Positions 17,777-26,463 of a DNA stretch of 64,000 nt are shown in pieces; positions within the stretch are counted from its first letter, which is position 1, and each line of letters starts with the position of its first letter. The notes under the pieces are model-generated. The model did not search any database. It was not told the DNA's origin and saw nothing but the letters and a program-made list of their open reading frames with translations. The stretch covers positions 1-64,000 of the forward strand of contig JACJZW010000004.1 of NCBI GenBank assembly GCA_020635355.1, in the 5' to 3' direction. The DNA is from Flavobacteriales bacterium (GTDB lineage Bacteria; Bacteroidota; Bacteroidia; NS11-12g; UBA9320). A program made the position numbers and the translations under genes.

Positions 17777-18997
17777 ATGGCAAAATTTGATGTAGCCGTT
17801 ATTGGAGGAGGCATTGTAGGATTGGCTACTGCGTGGCAGATTCAGCAACTGAATCCGGGAACATCGGTTGTGATTCTCGAAAAAGAAGCCGGAGAAGCTC
17901 AACATCAAACCGGCCATAACAGTGGGGTGATTCATTCCGGGCTGTATTACAAACCGGGATCGCTCAAGGCCTTGAACTGTGTTCGAGGATATTCCTTGTT
18001 GCTCGAATTTGCCGACAAGTACAACATACCCTATGATTTATGTGGGAAGGTTGTGGTGGCAACAAGTGAGGAGGAAGTAAGCCAGCTGGAGGTATTGCGA
18101 AAACGCGGTGAGGAAAATGGTCTGGAAGGATTAAAGGAACTAACCGCTTCTGAGATTTCAGACTATGAACCTCATGTTCGTGGTGTAAAGGGCTTATTTG
18201 TTCCTCAAACCGGGATTATTGATTACAAGGCGGTTTGTGCGAAACTACGCTCGTTGGTGGAGGAAGCCGGAGGTGTGTTTACACCCAATTTCAAGGTTGA
18301 GGGCATCGCCCAATCCAGCAACCATTGGATGCTTCGAAGCGGTAATCAGCAGGTTGAAGCCGATACGTTTGTGAATTGTGCCGGCTTGTATTCCGACAAA
18401 GTTGCTGCTCTGTGTGTTCCCGAGCTCGATGTGAAAATTATCCCGTTTCGGGGTGAATACTATATGTTAAAACCCAGTGCGAAGCACCTGGTAAGAAATC
18501 TGATCTATCCTGTTCCGGATCCTAACTTCCCATTCTTAGGTGTTCACTTTACCCGAATGATGAATGGTCATGTAGAAGCCGGACCCAATGCGGTTTTGGC
18601 GTTGCGACGGGAAGGGTACACCTGGAAGCGCATTCATGTTGGGGAACTGATTGAATCCCTCATGTGGCCAGGATTTCAGAAGGTGGCCGCGAAGTATTGG
18701 AAAACCGGTATGGGTGAGATGTGGCGATCGTTCTCTAAACGAGCATTCACTAAAGCATTACAAAAATTGATACCGGAGATTCAGGAATCCGATCTAACAC
18801 CGGCAGAAGCGGGGGTACGTGCCCAGGCTTGTGATCGGGATGGGGGTTTACTGGATGATTTTAAGATTATTGAGAAACCGGGAGCGGTTCATGTATTGAA
18901 TGCACCGAGTCCGGCAGCTACATCCAGTTTGTCTATTGGGTTAACGGTTGCTGAGGCCTGGATGACAATGAGAAATAACCGCACACAAACAGCCTAA
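17777..18997 (+). CDS. lhgO: L-2-hydroxyglutarate oxidase
   Basis: FAD-dependent oxidase that returns L-2-hydroxyglutarate to 2-oxoglutarate and passes electrons to the quinone pool. The ATG at 17777 begins MAKFDVAVIGGGIVGLATAW, placing the dinucleotide-binding GGGIVG at residues 9-14. Family motifs follow: HNSGVIHSGLYY near residue 50 and, toward the C-terminus, GVRAQACDRDGGL and VLNAPSPAATSSLSIG. 406 residues, in the normal range. Its stop overlaps the stop of the convergent LytTR regulator gene by four bases. Confidence 0.95.
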   Translation: MAKFDVAVIGGGIVGLATAWQIQQLNPGTSVVILEKEAGEAQHQTGHNSGVIHSGLYYKPGSLKALNCVRGYSLLLEFADKYNIPYDLCGKVVVATSEEEVSQLEVLRKRGEENGLEGLKELTASEISDYEPHVRGVKGLFVPQTGIIDYKAVCAKLRSLVEEAGGVFTPNFKVEGIAQSSNHWMLRSGNQQVEADTFVNCAGLYSDKVAALCVPELDVKIIPFRGEYYMLKPSAKHLVRNLIYPVPDPNFPFLGVHFTRMMNGHVEAGPNAVLALRREGYTWKRIHVGELIESLMWPGFQKVAAKYWKTGMGEMWRSFSKRAFTKALQKLIPEIQESDLTPAEAGVRAQACDRDGGLLDDFKIIEKPGAVHVLNAPSPAATSSLSIGLTVAEAWMTMRNNRTQTA

Positions 18998-19737
18998 CGA
19001 AGCTGTTCCAGCGCCTGCATAACATGTGCTTTTCGGCGGGTTGACACAGGCACGTATCCACCGGTAGTCAGGTTGAGATGACCACCATCGGATTTTACAA
19101 ATTCCTTGATGTAGTTGGAATTGACCAGATGCGATTGATGGGCGCGGATAAAGCCGTGTTCCGATAACAAATCGTCGTATTCCTTAAGTGTTTTGGTCAC
19201 CAATACCCGTTCACCGGTATTCAGGTAGATGTGCGTATAGTTTACATCCGATTCGCATCGTACGATATCGGTTAATCGCACGATGTGCAATTTATCCTGA
19301 GTGTTTAAGACCATGCGCTCCATGGTGCCAATGCTTCTGGAAATGTTTTCGTGAAGCACCTTCATACTCTGTGGATCGTCTTGTGTACCCCGCGCCTTTT
19401 GAACCGATTTTGCCAGTTCTTTTGGGTCGATGGGTTTCAGCAGATAATCAATAGCCGAGAACTTAAAGGCCTTTAAAGCATGGGCATCACTTGCCGTGGT
19501 AAAGATGGTTTTGAACGATCGGTTTTTGACGAGATCCAGCAAATCAAAGCCATCACCGTCAGGCATTTCGATATCCAAAAAGACGATGTCCGGTTGATGT
19601 TGATTGAGCAGTTTTGTTCCACTAACGACACTATCGGCTTCGCCAATAATTTCGATATCCGGGGCCACATCCTGCAGGTCGGATTTTAGTATTTCCCGGG
19701 CATCGGTTACATCGTCTATGATTACGGCAGTGGTCAA
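18994..19737 (-). CDS. LytTR-family response regulator
   Basis: 247 residues. Receiver domain at 1-120 with phospho-acceptor Asp55 in IVFLDIEMPDGDGF and the conserved Lys near 102 in YLLKPI, then a LytTR DNA-binding domain at about 140-245 (IVRCESDVNYTHIYL, HQSHLVNSNYI). In Bacteroidota such regulators usually pair with a LytS-type membrane kinase, but none is next to this gene. Its start is two bases from the stop of DUF2461 on the same strand, so the two are likely co-transcribed. Confidence 0.93.
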   Translation of the reverse strand: MTTAVIIDDVTDAREILKSDLQDVAPDIEIIGEADSVVSGTKLLNQHQPDIVFLDIEMPDGDGFDLLDLVKNRSFKTIFTTASDAHALKAFKFSAIDYLLKPIDPKELAKSVQKARGTQDDPQSMKVLHENISRSIGTMERMVLNTQDKLHIVRLTDIVRCESDVNYTHIYLNTGERVLVTKTLKEYDDLLSEHGFIRAHQSHLVNSNYIKEFVKSDGGHLNLTTGGYVPVSTRRKAHVMQALEQLR

Positions 19738-19739
19738 AA

Positions 19740-20390
19740 TCAGCGTATGATCTCGGCAAAATACGCATTGAATTCCTGTCCGGCGGCATGGTGTTCCAGA
19801 ATAAAGGCCAGTAAGTCCTTACGCAATGGAATTTTTTCGTCGGCGTATTCAGTCATGAAATAGAACTGCTTGTTGTATACCCACGGATTGTCATCGGCCA
19901 GACCTTTCACTTCCTTGGGAAGAATCTTATTCCGATCGCCTTTAATGGTTTCAAAGTGTTGAACAAAGTTCTTGTTCTTCAACAGGCGTTCAAATCGGGC
20001 CGGATCAGCAATGATGGCCTTTCGAATCTTCAAAAGGTTATCTTTCTCCGGCATGTACATGCCACCTCCGATGTGTTGTTCCACGGCACTGAGTTGAAGG
20101 TATAAGCCGGGGATTTGCATGTCTTTGCGCCCACCATCAGAGATAACGGCACTTACATGAAGTTGATACGGGGATTTGTCCTTGCTAAATCGGATGTCCC
20201 GATTGATGCGGAACACACAGTCCTTAACCAGTGCCTTGGATCTGGTGGCACTGAGCAAATCTGAAACCAGTTGCTGGAAGGGTTTTTTAACCTCCTTTTC
20301 GTACGTTTTTTTATGATCCTGAAACCAATCGCGGTCATTGTGGGCAGCGAGGCCCTTAAAAAAGTTGGTGAATTCCTGGTTGAAGTACAT
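19740..20390 (-). CDS. DUF2461 family protein
   Basis: 216 residues, soluble. It fits the DUF2461/TIGR02453 family: an N-terminal FFKGLAAHNDRDWFQDHK block, FRINRDIRFSKDKSPYQLH near residue 65, GGGMYMPEKD near 112 and a C-terminal FYFMTEYADE. The family is widespread in bacteria and fungi, and its biochemical role is unknown. It is followed within two bases by a LytTR response regulator. Nothing in the sequence suggests secretion. Confidence 0.9.
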   Translation of the reverse strand: MYFNQEFTNFFKGLAAHNDRDWFQDHKKTYEKEVKKPFQQLVSDLLSATRSKALVKDCVFRINRDIRFSKDKSPYQLHVSAVISDGGRKDMQIPGLYLQLSAVEQHIGGGMYMPEKDNLLKIRKAIIADPARFERLLKNKNFVQHFETIKGDRNKILPKEVKGLADDNPWVYNKQFYFMTEYADEKIPLRKDLLAFILEHHAAGQEFNAYFAEIIR

Positions 20391-20410
20391 GGAGAATGGA
20401 TTTAAATGAA

Positions 20411-20443
20411 AAGGTCACCTGTCTTTTTAAAACAGATGACCTT
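20411..20443. terminator. Hairpin after the SRPBCC-GyrI gene
   Basis: AAGGTCA-c-CTGT pairs with ACAG-a-TGACCTT (11 base pairs and one mismatch) around a nine-base loop. It lies 20 bases after the stop of the minus-strand SRPBCC-GyrI gene and is followed on that strand by a short T-rich stretch, so a moderate terminator is likely. Confidence 0.6.
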
Positions 20444-20463
20444 AAATTGTTCAGATGCTTAAA

Positions 20464-21507
20464 TTATTCCGTTGGTGCCGCAGCAGCTTGAATCGGGTAA
20501 ACGATTTTGGTATGCCACTTGGCCGGATCTTGCTCTGTGCTTGGATCCGTTAAATATTCTTCTAAAACCGGGCCACGGTAGGTGATGTTGTTGGCGGTCA
20601 TGTATTCATCCATGGCTTCATGAGCTCCACCAAGTCCGTCATACGATCCCCAGTAATCAATCACCAGGCAGTCGCCGGCATCAATGGTGGTGATGGTATA
20701 TCCTTCAGGAGCCTTCATTTCGGCTTTAACCGGAATGGCTGCTGACAATTCAGACTCACCTTTTTCTTCATCCCATGACCAGTATAAGGCACATGGTGCA
20801 CCAGCGAAGTTATCCATCCCTACGGCTTGACCAACTGCAGGCATATTGGCGTCGAAATACGTTTTCATGTCAGCCATCTTAACAACTTCCTTTTTGATCA
20901 CGTAGTTCATGGCAGCTCGGTTTTCACGAAGTACTTCAAACGTAGGTTTAGCAGCGGCTTCGGCAGCAGCTTTCTCAGCGATTTCCTTTAACTGAGCAAG
21001 ACCTTCCTGATATTTTCCTGAAATCATCCCTTTGGCATTAAAGATTGTAGCCATCAAGTTCATAGGAATGCCGTTTTGTTGTTTGTACACCCAAGTAACC
21101 TTGGTTTTTCCTTCACCCTCGTCATTGACAGTTAACGTGATATCACCTTGACCTTCCATGGGTTCTATGAAGTGAACGGTACTGACAATTTGATGTGCCT
21201 CCATGTCTACCGCCGTGATTTCCTGATAACCGGAACCAACCTGATCATTTCCTTCCCACGAAAATTTGGAACCCACGGCTCCGTCTTCTCCTTCAAAGGT
21301 TACTTTCATGTCTGGATCTTCCTTTTTCCAGGGCGACCATTGATCGGAAACTTTCCAATCTTTTACGTGATTCCAAACGACGTCCATGGGAGCTTCAATC
21401 GTTACAGATTCTGAAACTTCCATTTCTTTGGGAAGTACCAAAGAGGCGATCAGTCCGATCCCGACGATTACCAACAGCAGGATACCGATGACTTTGAGTG
21501 CTTTCAT
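20464..21507 (-). CDS. Membrane-anchored SRPBCC plus GyrI-like (AraC effector-binding) protein
   Basis: 347 residues from the ATG at 21507 (MKALKVIGILLLVIVGIG). One N-terminal membrane helix (about 4-24) anchors the protein. Residues about 32-170 form an SRPBCC/START-like ligand-binding domain (VTIEAPMDVVWNHVKDW, KFSWEGNDQVGSG). After a short Ala/Lys-rich linker comes a GyrI-like domain (about 188-347; YTITTIDAGDCLVIDYWGSYDGL), the fold used by AraC/MerR effector-binding regions. The two small-molecule-binding folds in one envelope-facing protein suggest ligand capture or sequestration, but no DNA-binding part is present. Alternative starts upstream lack a better signal. Confidence 0.88.
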   Translation of the reverse strand: MKALKVIGILLLVIVGIGLIASLVLPKEMEVSESVTIEAPMDVVWNHVKDWKVSDQWSPWKKEDPDMKVTFEGEDGAVGSKFSWEGNDQVGSGYQEITAVDMEAHQIVSTVHFIEPMEGQGDITLTVNDEGEGKTKVTWVYKQQNGIPMNLMATIFNAKGMISGKYQEGLAQLKEIAEKAAAEAAAKPTFEVLRENRAAMNYVIKKEVVKMADMKTYFDANMPAVGQAVGMDNFAGAPCALYWSWDEEKGESELSAAIPVKAEMKAPEGYTITTIDAGDCLVIDYWGSYDGLGGAHEAMDEYMTANNITYRGPVLEEYLTDPSTEQDPAKWHTKIVYPIQAAAAPTE

Positions 21508-21649
21508 TGTTCTTTCAATTAGAGTTTGTTCAATTGGGGCGATGAATTTATAACATTTCGCCAGCATACCGAGTGAAGTGTTGATTTTTTCGTTGAGTGG
21601 ATCATTTTATTACCATGAATTGGTCAGGGGGTGGAGGGGGAAAGTTGAT

Positions 21650-24073
21650 ATGAATAGGGAATCTTTATCTTTGTTCAACTCGCTGATTGTGAACACGAAG
21701 CCAAAACACATCTTTGCTCTCACCATTCGATTCGCGCTTACCGCAGTGATCGTTGGGTTGAGCGTTCTCAGCAGTTGGGCACAATACCCGTTGAATTATG
21801 CCACCGGGAATTACAGTGCCATTGTTGGTGCCACGTTAAATCCGGCTTCACTGGCCGATAGCAGGCATCGATTTGCCTTTATGCCGTTTGGGATGTCAAC
21901 AGACGTCACCAACAATTTCATTAAACTAAACACTCCATACAGTCAATGGAAGGCTGTGAGAGGAAAGGTTCCGGAATCCATGACCGATGAAAATGGGGTT
22001 CCCATCTTCTTTAACAGCTACATGCGGGACCGGTTGAACGGTAAGTCAAAACAGGCGTATGCGTCGGCCAGCATAATGGGTCCGTCCATGATGTTTGGTC
22101 TTCCCAACAAGTTTGGTGTAGGGGTATCTACCAGTACCAAAACCTTCGTACACGTGAAGAACCTGAACGAAGATTTGATGAAGATCTTCGTAGAGGATTT
22201 TGACACCACTGCCCCCGGCTGGACATCGTATGGGCATCAAAAACGCTACATCAACAAAACCAATAATCAGGAGCGGTTTGGGGTTGGTGCCTTGGCCTAC
22301 CAGGAAATTGCGGTTTCGGTTGCCGATGTGCTTTACGAGAAGAAACAACACTTTGTCAAAGGCGGCTTTACCTACAAGTATCTAATTGGATTGAGTGCCG
22401 GATATCTATCCATCAACAACCTGGGTTACACTCTCCGCAATGTAGATTCCATTGAATTCTTCAATGCCGATATGACCATGGCGTATGTATCGGAGGATTA
22501 TTATACGGATAGCGACCGACGGTTATTCGATTTTTTTGGCAAGAATAAACTCGGCTCTGGATCGGCCATTGACATTGGGGTAGTATACGAGTACCGACCC
22601 AACATTAAAAACTACTATTACCGAATGGATCGCCGGAGGTTGGAAGACCGAACGGTGAGTAAATACCTGTTTAAAATTGGTGGATCCATCACGGATTTTG
22701 GGCGGATCAATTTCAATAATCCATCGTATGCCCGCCATCGCACCATCTACTCCGACACCATTTCAAACTGGCAGGATTTTGAGTCGTTCAAGAAGGTAGA
22801 CAGCGGAGACAAACTTGATTCGTTCTTCTTTACCCTCTTCCCGGAATCGGATTCCACCCATGGGTTTGTGGCGAAGTTGCCATCGAGCTTTAATGTGTTT
22901 TTCGACTACCAGTTTCAACCCAAGTGGTTTGTTGGTGGAACCTATATTCAAACGTTACGGGGTAACAAGGTTAACGGTTCGCGGAAGCAGAATATGTTGT
23001 CGTTGAATTGCCGTTACGAAGGTCGGGTAGCAGGAGCCGGAGCCAACTTTACCATTGGCAGAAATTACGGTCCGGTAGCGCTCGGGGTGTATGCACGATT
23101 TGGGCCGTTCTACCTGGGTACCAATAACCTGGGAAGCATCATCACACCGCGATCATCCAGTGGATTCAGTATGTATGGGGGTGTTCAGATTCCCATCTTA
23201 CACAATAAAATTCCCGATGCCGATGGCGATCACGTGAGTGACGCCAAGGACGAATGCCCTCAAATTGCCGGAGAAGAATCGGCACATGGCTGTCCGGATT
23301 TTGATGAGGATCGCGTACCGGATTCTGAGGATTTGTGTCCGGAATTAGCCGGTTCACGTGAAACACAGGGATGTCCCGATCCGGATAACGATGGGTTGGT
23401 TTTGGGGAGCGATAAATGCCCCGATCAACCCGGTTTGAAAGAGAATGAAGGGTGTCCGGATTCGGATGGTGACGGCTTGGCTGATCACATCGATGAGTGT
23501 CCGGAAAAATACGGTACCAAGGCTCGCAATGGTTGTCCGATGTATGCCGATGCTAGCGACAACGACGCTCAAGAGGAGGAAGAAACACCCAAAACAGAGC
23601 CTGTGAAGGAAGAGCCTGTGAAGGAAGAACCAGTTGTGGCACAGGAAGATCCACCAAAAGAAACGCCTAAGGTTGATCCTCCAAAACAGGAAACCCCCAT
23701 TGTTCAGCAACCAAAGCAGGAAACACCCAAAACGGAACCTCCTAAGAAGGAGACACCCAAAGTGGCACCTACCAATAAGCCGCTCACGGTATACGACATC
23801 GTGGATTTGATGAACTTTGACCTGAACGATTACTACCTCATTTTGGGTGCGTATCAGAACAAGGAATTGGCCGATGCCCTGGTGCGCAAACTCAACAATG
23901 AAGCAGGTGTGCTTACCTATATTTTCCAGGATGAACGCACCGGTATGCATTACGTTACATTTGGTAGAGCAACCGACGAGAATATGGCCAGAAAGCAACT
24001 TAAGGAACTGGATAAACCAGCGGTTAATTCCAGAATCAACGGTCACGTATGGTGGAAGAAAGTACCGAAATAA
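21650..24073 (+). CDS. DUF5723 outer membrane protein with thrombospondin type 3 repeats and SPOR domain
   Basis: 807 residues from the ATG at 21650, after a G-rich stretch. A hydrophobic signal (about 28-44, ending SSWAQ) precedes a DUF5723-type barrel (YPLNYATGNYSAIVGATLNPASLADS, given in outline) to about residue 515. Four calcium-binding TSP3 repeats follow (DADGDHVSDAKDECP, DFDEDRVPDSEDLCP, DPDNDGLVLGSDKCP, DSDGDGLADHIDECP). Then comes a Lys/Pro/Glu-rich spacer (about 640-700) and a C-terminal SPOR domain (about 715-805) in place of the usual OmpA domain. The layout suggests an outer membrane protein tied to septal peptidoglycan through a rigid spacer. The next gene overlaps its 3' end by 25 bases. 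Confidence 0.9.
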   Translation: MNRESLSLFNSLIVNTKPKHIFALTIRFALTAVIVGLSVLSSWAQYPLNYATGNYSAIVGATLNPASLADSRHRFAFMPFGMSTDVTNNFIKLNTPYSQWKAVRGKVPESMTDENGVPIFFNSYMRDRLNGKSKQAYASASIMGPSMMFGLPNKFGVGVSTSTKTFVHVKNLNEDLMKIFVEDFDTTAPGWTSYGHQKRYINKTNNQERFGVGALAYQEIAVSVADVLYEKKQHFVKGGFTYKYLIGLSAGYLSINNLGYTLRNVDSIEFFNADMTMAYVSEDYYTDSDRRLFDFFGKNKLGSGSAIDIGVVYEYRPNIKNYYYRMDRRRLEDRTVSKYLFKIGGSITDFGRINFNNPSYARHRTIYSDTISNWQDFESFKKVDSGDKLDSFFFTLFPESDSTHGFVAKLPSSFNVFFDYQFQPKWFVGGTYIQTLRGNKVNGSRKQNMLSLNCRYEGRVAGAGANFTIGRNYGPVALGVYARFGPFYLGTNNLGSIITPRSSSGFSMYGGVQIPILHNKIPDADGDHVSDAKDECPQIAGEESAHGCPDFDEDRVPDSEDLCPELAGSRETQGCPDPDNDGLVLGSDKCPDQPGLKENEGCPDSDGDGLADHIDECPEKYGTKARNGCPMYADASDNDAQEEEETPKTEPVKEEPVKEEPVVAQEDPPKETPKVDPPKQETPIVQQPKQETPKTEPPKKETPKVAPTNKPLTVYDIVDLMNFDLNDYYLILGAYQNKELADALVRKLNNEAGVLTYIFQDERTGMHYVTFGRATDENMARKQLKELDKPAVNSRINGHVWWKKVPK

Positions 24074-24855
24074 CCACAACCCCAACCGAGGTTGTTTATC
24101 ACACAAAAGGATTTGTAAAAGGAGAGCTTGTCTCCAACATTCTTATTACCATGCTCATTTCCATGAGCCTGATGATGGGTCTCATCATGATGGGTGTGCA
24201 CATCTACATCGTTACCGCCGCGTTGATTGGATCCATGTTCGGGATTCTTCATGTGCTGAGTGGACGAACGCGGTATACCATCAACGAACACGGTTTAGAG
24301 CGGTATGTCCAACCCAACTTTAAACGGTTCAAGGAAACCACAACGCTGTACACCTGGAACGATATTAAATCCTACAAACGCGGGGATGATTTGAACCGAA
24401 GCAGGCAGGTATTTCATTACCTCAACATCAGCGTTCGCAAAGCCCCCGGCCGATTGCGTATATCAGATGATAAAGGCGACAAATCGCTGTTCAAGACATT
24501 TGCCGATGTATTTGAGTCCTATGTGGATCATCCGGATAAACAGGATGTGACCGGTGTGGCTCCCATTCCCCCATCGCAGAAATCATTGGAGGACGCGGCA
24601 GAGGATGCCATGATTCAGAAAGGGCGGCAACCTGAACCAACTTCTTCCGGGAATACACGGATAAAAAAGGAGCAAACCTTTTATCAAACTACCTTTGCCA
24701 AGGTTATGACCATTGGGCTGATCTTCCTGTGCGGATTTCTCATTAACTGGGGATTTCAAAACGGCATGCGTGAGTTCAACTGGTTTCGTTTAGGAGTCAT
24801 TGTAATACCCGGCACGATCTACATGATCATCCGGGTTTTTTATCGTAAAGGTTAA
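24049..24855 (+). CDS. Hypothetical membrane protein
   Basis: 268 residues, not recognised. Two hydrophobic helices near residues 27-48 and 50-70 are followed by a soluble PH-like/bacterial-PH-type stretch (RYTINEHGLERYV, YTWNDIKSYKRGDD, about 75-165), a polar segment, and two more helices at about 223-240 and 248-264. This is the layout of PH-domain membrane proteins, but the assignment is weak. It starts inside the DUF5723 gene (25-base overlap) and overlaps the next gene by one base, so the three are translationally linked. Confidence 0.75.
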   Translation: MVEESTEITTTPTEVVYHTKGFVKGELVSNILITMLISMSLMMGLIMMGVHIYIVTAALIGSMFGILHVLSGRTRYTINEHGLERYVQPNFKRFKETTTLYTWNDIKSYKRGDDLNRSRQVFHYLNISVRKAPGRLRISDDKGDKSLFKTFADVFESYVDHPDKQDVTGVAPIPPSQKSLEDAAEDAMIQKGRQPEPTSSGNTRIKKEQTFYQTTFAKVMTIGLIFLCGFLINWGFQNGMREFNWFRLGVIVIPGTIYMIIRVFYRKG

Positions 24856-25388
24856 TGAAAAAGGCCGTTCAATATGTGTTGATCTTCGTTTTGTTTCTGA
24901 CGATCGGATCACTGATAGCTACCTTCTTTGCCAAGTCAGAACACGAGGTAAGCATGCAACGTACCGTGGCCAAATCCGTTGACTCCTGCTGGAATTACCT
25001 CAGCGATACGATGCACGCTACGCAATGGATGACCAACTTGATCGGTATTCATTCCAAATCAACCAATGACTCGGCCTGGGTGATGGAGGCAACCTACAAG
25101 CATTCCTCAGGAACTGAACTAAATGTGGAGCAGAAATGGTACGGTGATAGTGACCAGAAATCATTGACCATTCGTTCCTCGGTGGAAGGTGATTTGGACA
25201 TGATTCAGGAAGTGCGTTTGTTGCAACAGGAGCATACAGATTCCACCATCATCCTGCTCAAGAATACCATTCAGATACACAGTTGGTTAAACCGATTACT
25301 AATGACCGGATTGTCAGGTGAAAGCGGATTGCCCGCTCAAACGGCGGCAGAAATTGACCGGTTGGCAACATCTATTTTAAAAAGGTGA
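24855..25388 (+). CDS. Membrane-anchored SRPBCC-like protein
   Basis: 177 residues. One N-terminal helix (about 5-25) is followed by a domain that begins SEHEVSMQRTVAKSVDSCWNYL, resembling the first strand and helix of SRPBCC/polyketide-cyclase folds. The arrangement (short anchor, then SRPBCC) matches the N-terminal half of the protein encoded at 20464-21507, without the GyrI part. Ligand and role are unknown. It starts on the last base of the preceding gene and converges with a small lipoprotein gene, overlapping it by 17 bases. Confidence 0.75.
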   Translation: MKKAVQYVLIFVLFLTIGSLIATFFAKSEHEVSMQRTVAKSVDSCWNYLSDTMHATQWMTNLIGIHSKSTNDSAWVMEATYKHSSGTELNVEQKWYGDSDQKSLTIRSSVEGDLDMIQEVRLLQQEHTDSTIILLKNTIQIHSWLNRLLMTGLSGESGLPAQTAAEIDRLATSILKR

Positions 25389-25800
25389 AGGACTTAATGA
25401 GCTTGTAATGAAAGCCGTCATCTTCCTGCATCTCATCTTGCCATCCTTGGTAAACCAATAAATCATTGGTTTTGCGCACGCAGTAAAAGTAATCACCGGA
25501 ACCGGCGTACCAGCCTCCGGCTGCATCGAGGATTTGGCCGCTGCTATCAACGATTTGATAGGTACTATACTGTGTTTCGTTGATGCCGCCACAATCCGCA
25601 ATTGTGTCCAAAACAATCGAAGTAGAACCTGCGGTAAGTGATATTTGAAATCGCGGCATGAATTCGTCTGATGTACTTAGCTCATCACAAGTGAAATGCA
25701 CGTTTTCCGGGAAGGCGGCATCAATAACCTGCTGGTTACCGGACATTTTAACACAGGACATAGCAGAAGAAAAGGCGAGAATCAGAATCGGGAGTTTCAT
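25372..25800 (-). CDS. Small hypothetical lipoprotein
   Basis: 142 residues. The N-terminus MKLPILILAFSSAMSC is a short lipoprotein signal with Cys16. The rest is beta-rich with several cysteines and no motif I recognise. It overlaps the upstream DinB-like gene by four bases (ATGA), so they form an operon. Its 3' end overlaps the convergent SRPBCC gene. Function unknown. Confidence 0.7.
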   Translation of the reverse strand: MKLPILILAFSSAMSCVKMSGNQQVIDAAFPENVHFTCDELSTSDEFMPRFQISLTAGSTSIVLDTIADCGGINETQYSTYQIVDSSGQILDAAGGWYAGSGDYFYCVRKTNDLLVYQGWQDEMQEDDGFHYKLIKSFTFLK

Positions 25801-26375
25801 GGTTTTTTGGTGAACTCATTGGAGAAGTGCTCCCGGTGCTTGTCCTGCGAAAATTTCTCCTGATTGTAAGCTGTTGATTTGCCTCGGGCTATGGATAAGG
25901 ATTGCCAGTTATCCGATATCATTTTGCATCGGTACACAATCTGCCCAACGTGGTAGGCATAATGCCCCAACTGTCTGTGTATCGCCTCCAACACCGTATG
26001 GCCTTGATTTCGGATATAAACGATTCGGGTGAGGTCTTCATCATTAAGGGGTTCCAGTGCCTTGTAAAGGCAATTCCATCCTTCCTCCCACAACGTCCAA
26101 AGGGTGGTTAAATCGGTTATGTCGTTTTCAAACTCGGCATCGCGCTCGCGCCAATCCTTTTCCCCGTCGGAAGTCAGAAAATCGGTCCACCGGGAGCGCA
26201 TATTTCCCCAAAGGTGTTTTACCATGGTAGCAACCGAGTTACTATCTTCATTGTGTTGGGTGAATAGATCAGGGCCCTCGGTTTGTTTCATCGCCTTTTC
26301 TCCCAGCGATTGATAATAGCGGAACAGGTTGATGAGCGATTGAACTACTTCGTTGTTGGCAGATGCTTGAGTCAT
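25797..26375 (-). CDS. DUF1572/DinB-superfamily protein
   Basis: 192 residues from the ATG at 26375 (MTQASANNEVVQ); the ATG at 26462 would run through the divergent promoter region. It is a four-helix-bundle protein with the DinB-type metal site: a histidine in VKHLWGNMRSRW near residue 53 and an HxxxH-like HRQLGHYAYHVGQIV near 142-156. Members of DUF1572 are putative metal-dependent enzymes of the DinB/YfiT group, often thiol-related. A TAACTTTG promoter box lies 27 bases upstream. Divergent from the ECF sigma gene. Confidence 0.88.
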   Translation of the reverse strand: MTQASANNEVVQSLINLFRYYQSLGEKAMKQTEGPDLFTQHNEDSNSVATMVKHLWGNMRSRWTDFLTSDGEKDWRERDAEFENDITDLTTLWTLWEEGWNCLYKALEPLNDEDLTRIVYIRNQGHTVLEAIHRQLGHYAYHVGQIVYRCKMISDNWQSLSIARGKSTAYNQEKFSQDKHREHFSNEFTKKP

Positions 26376-26401
26376 GAGGCAGATTGGGTTATGAACACGT
26401 C

Positions 26402-26409
26402 CAAAGTTA
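26402..26409 (-). promoter_or_regulatory. Candidate -7 box of the DinB-like gene
   Basis: TAACTTTG on the minus strand, an exact TAnnTTTG match 27 bases before the ATG at 26375, inside the divergent gap shared with the ECF sigma gene. A near match TAAATTTT at 26430-26437 could serve the sigma gene on the plus strand. Confidence 0.5.
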
Positions 26410-26463
26410 AACCGATGAAACATATTTCGTAAATTTTCCGAATGGGATGCAACCCTTTCCACG

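Noticed and set aside
23354..24106. 250-codon minus-strand ORF opposite the TSP3-SPOR region
   Set aside because: The hydrophobic-looking product is the mirror of the charged TSP3 and Pro/Lys spacer codons, which leaves few stops on the other strand.
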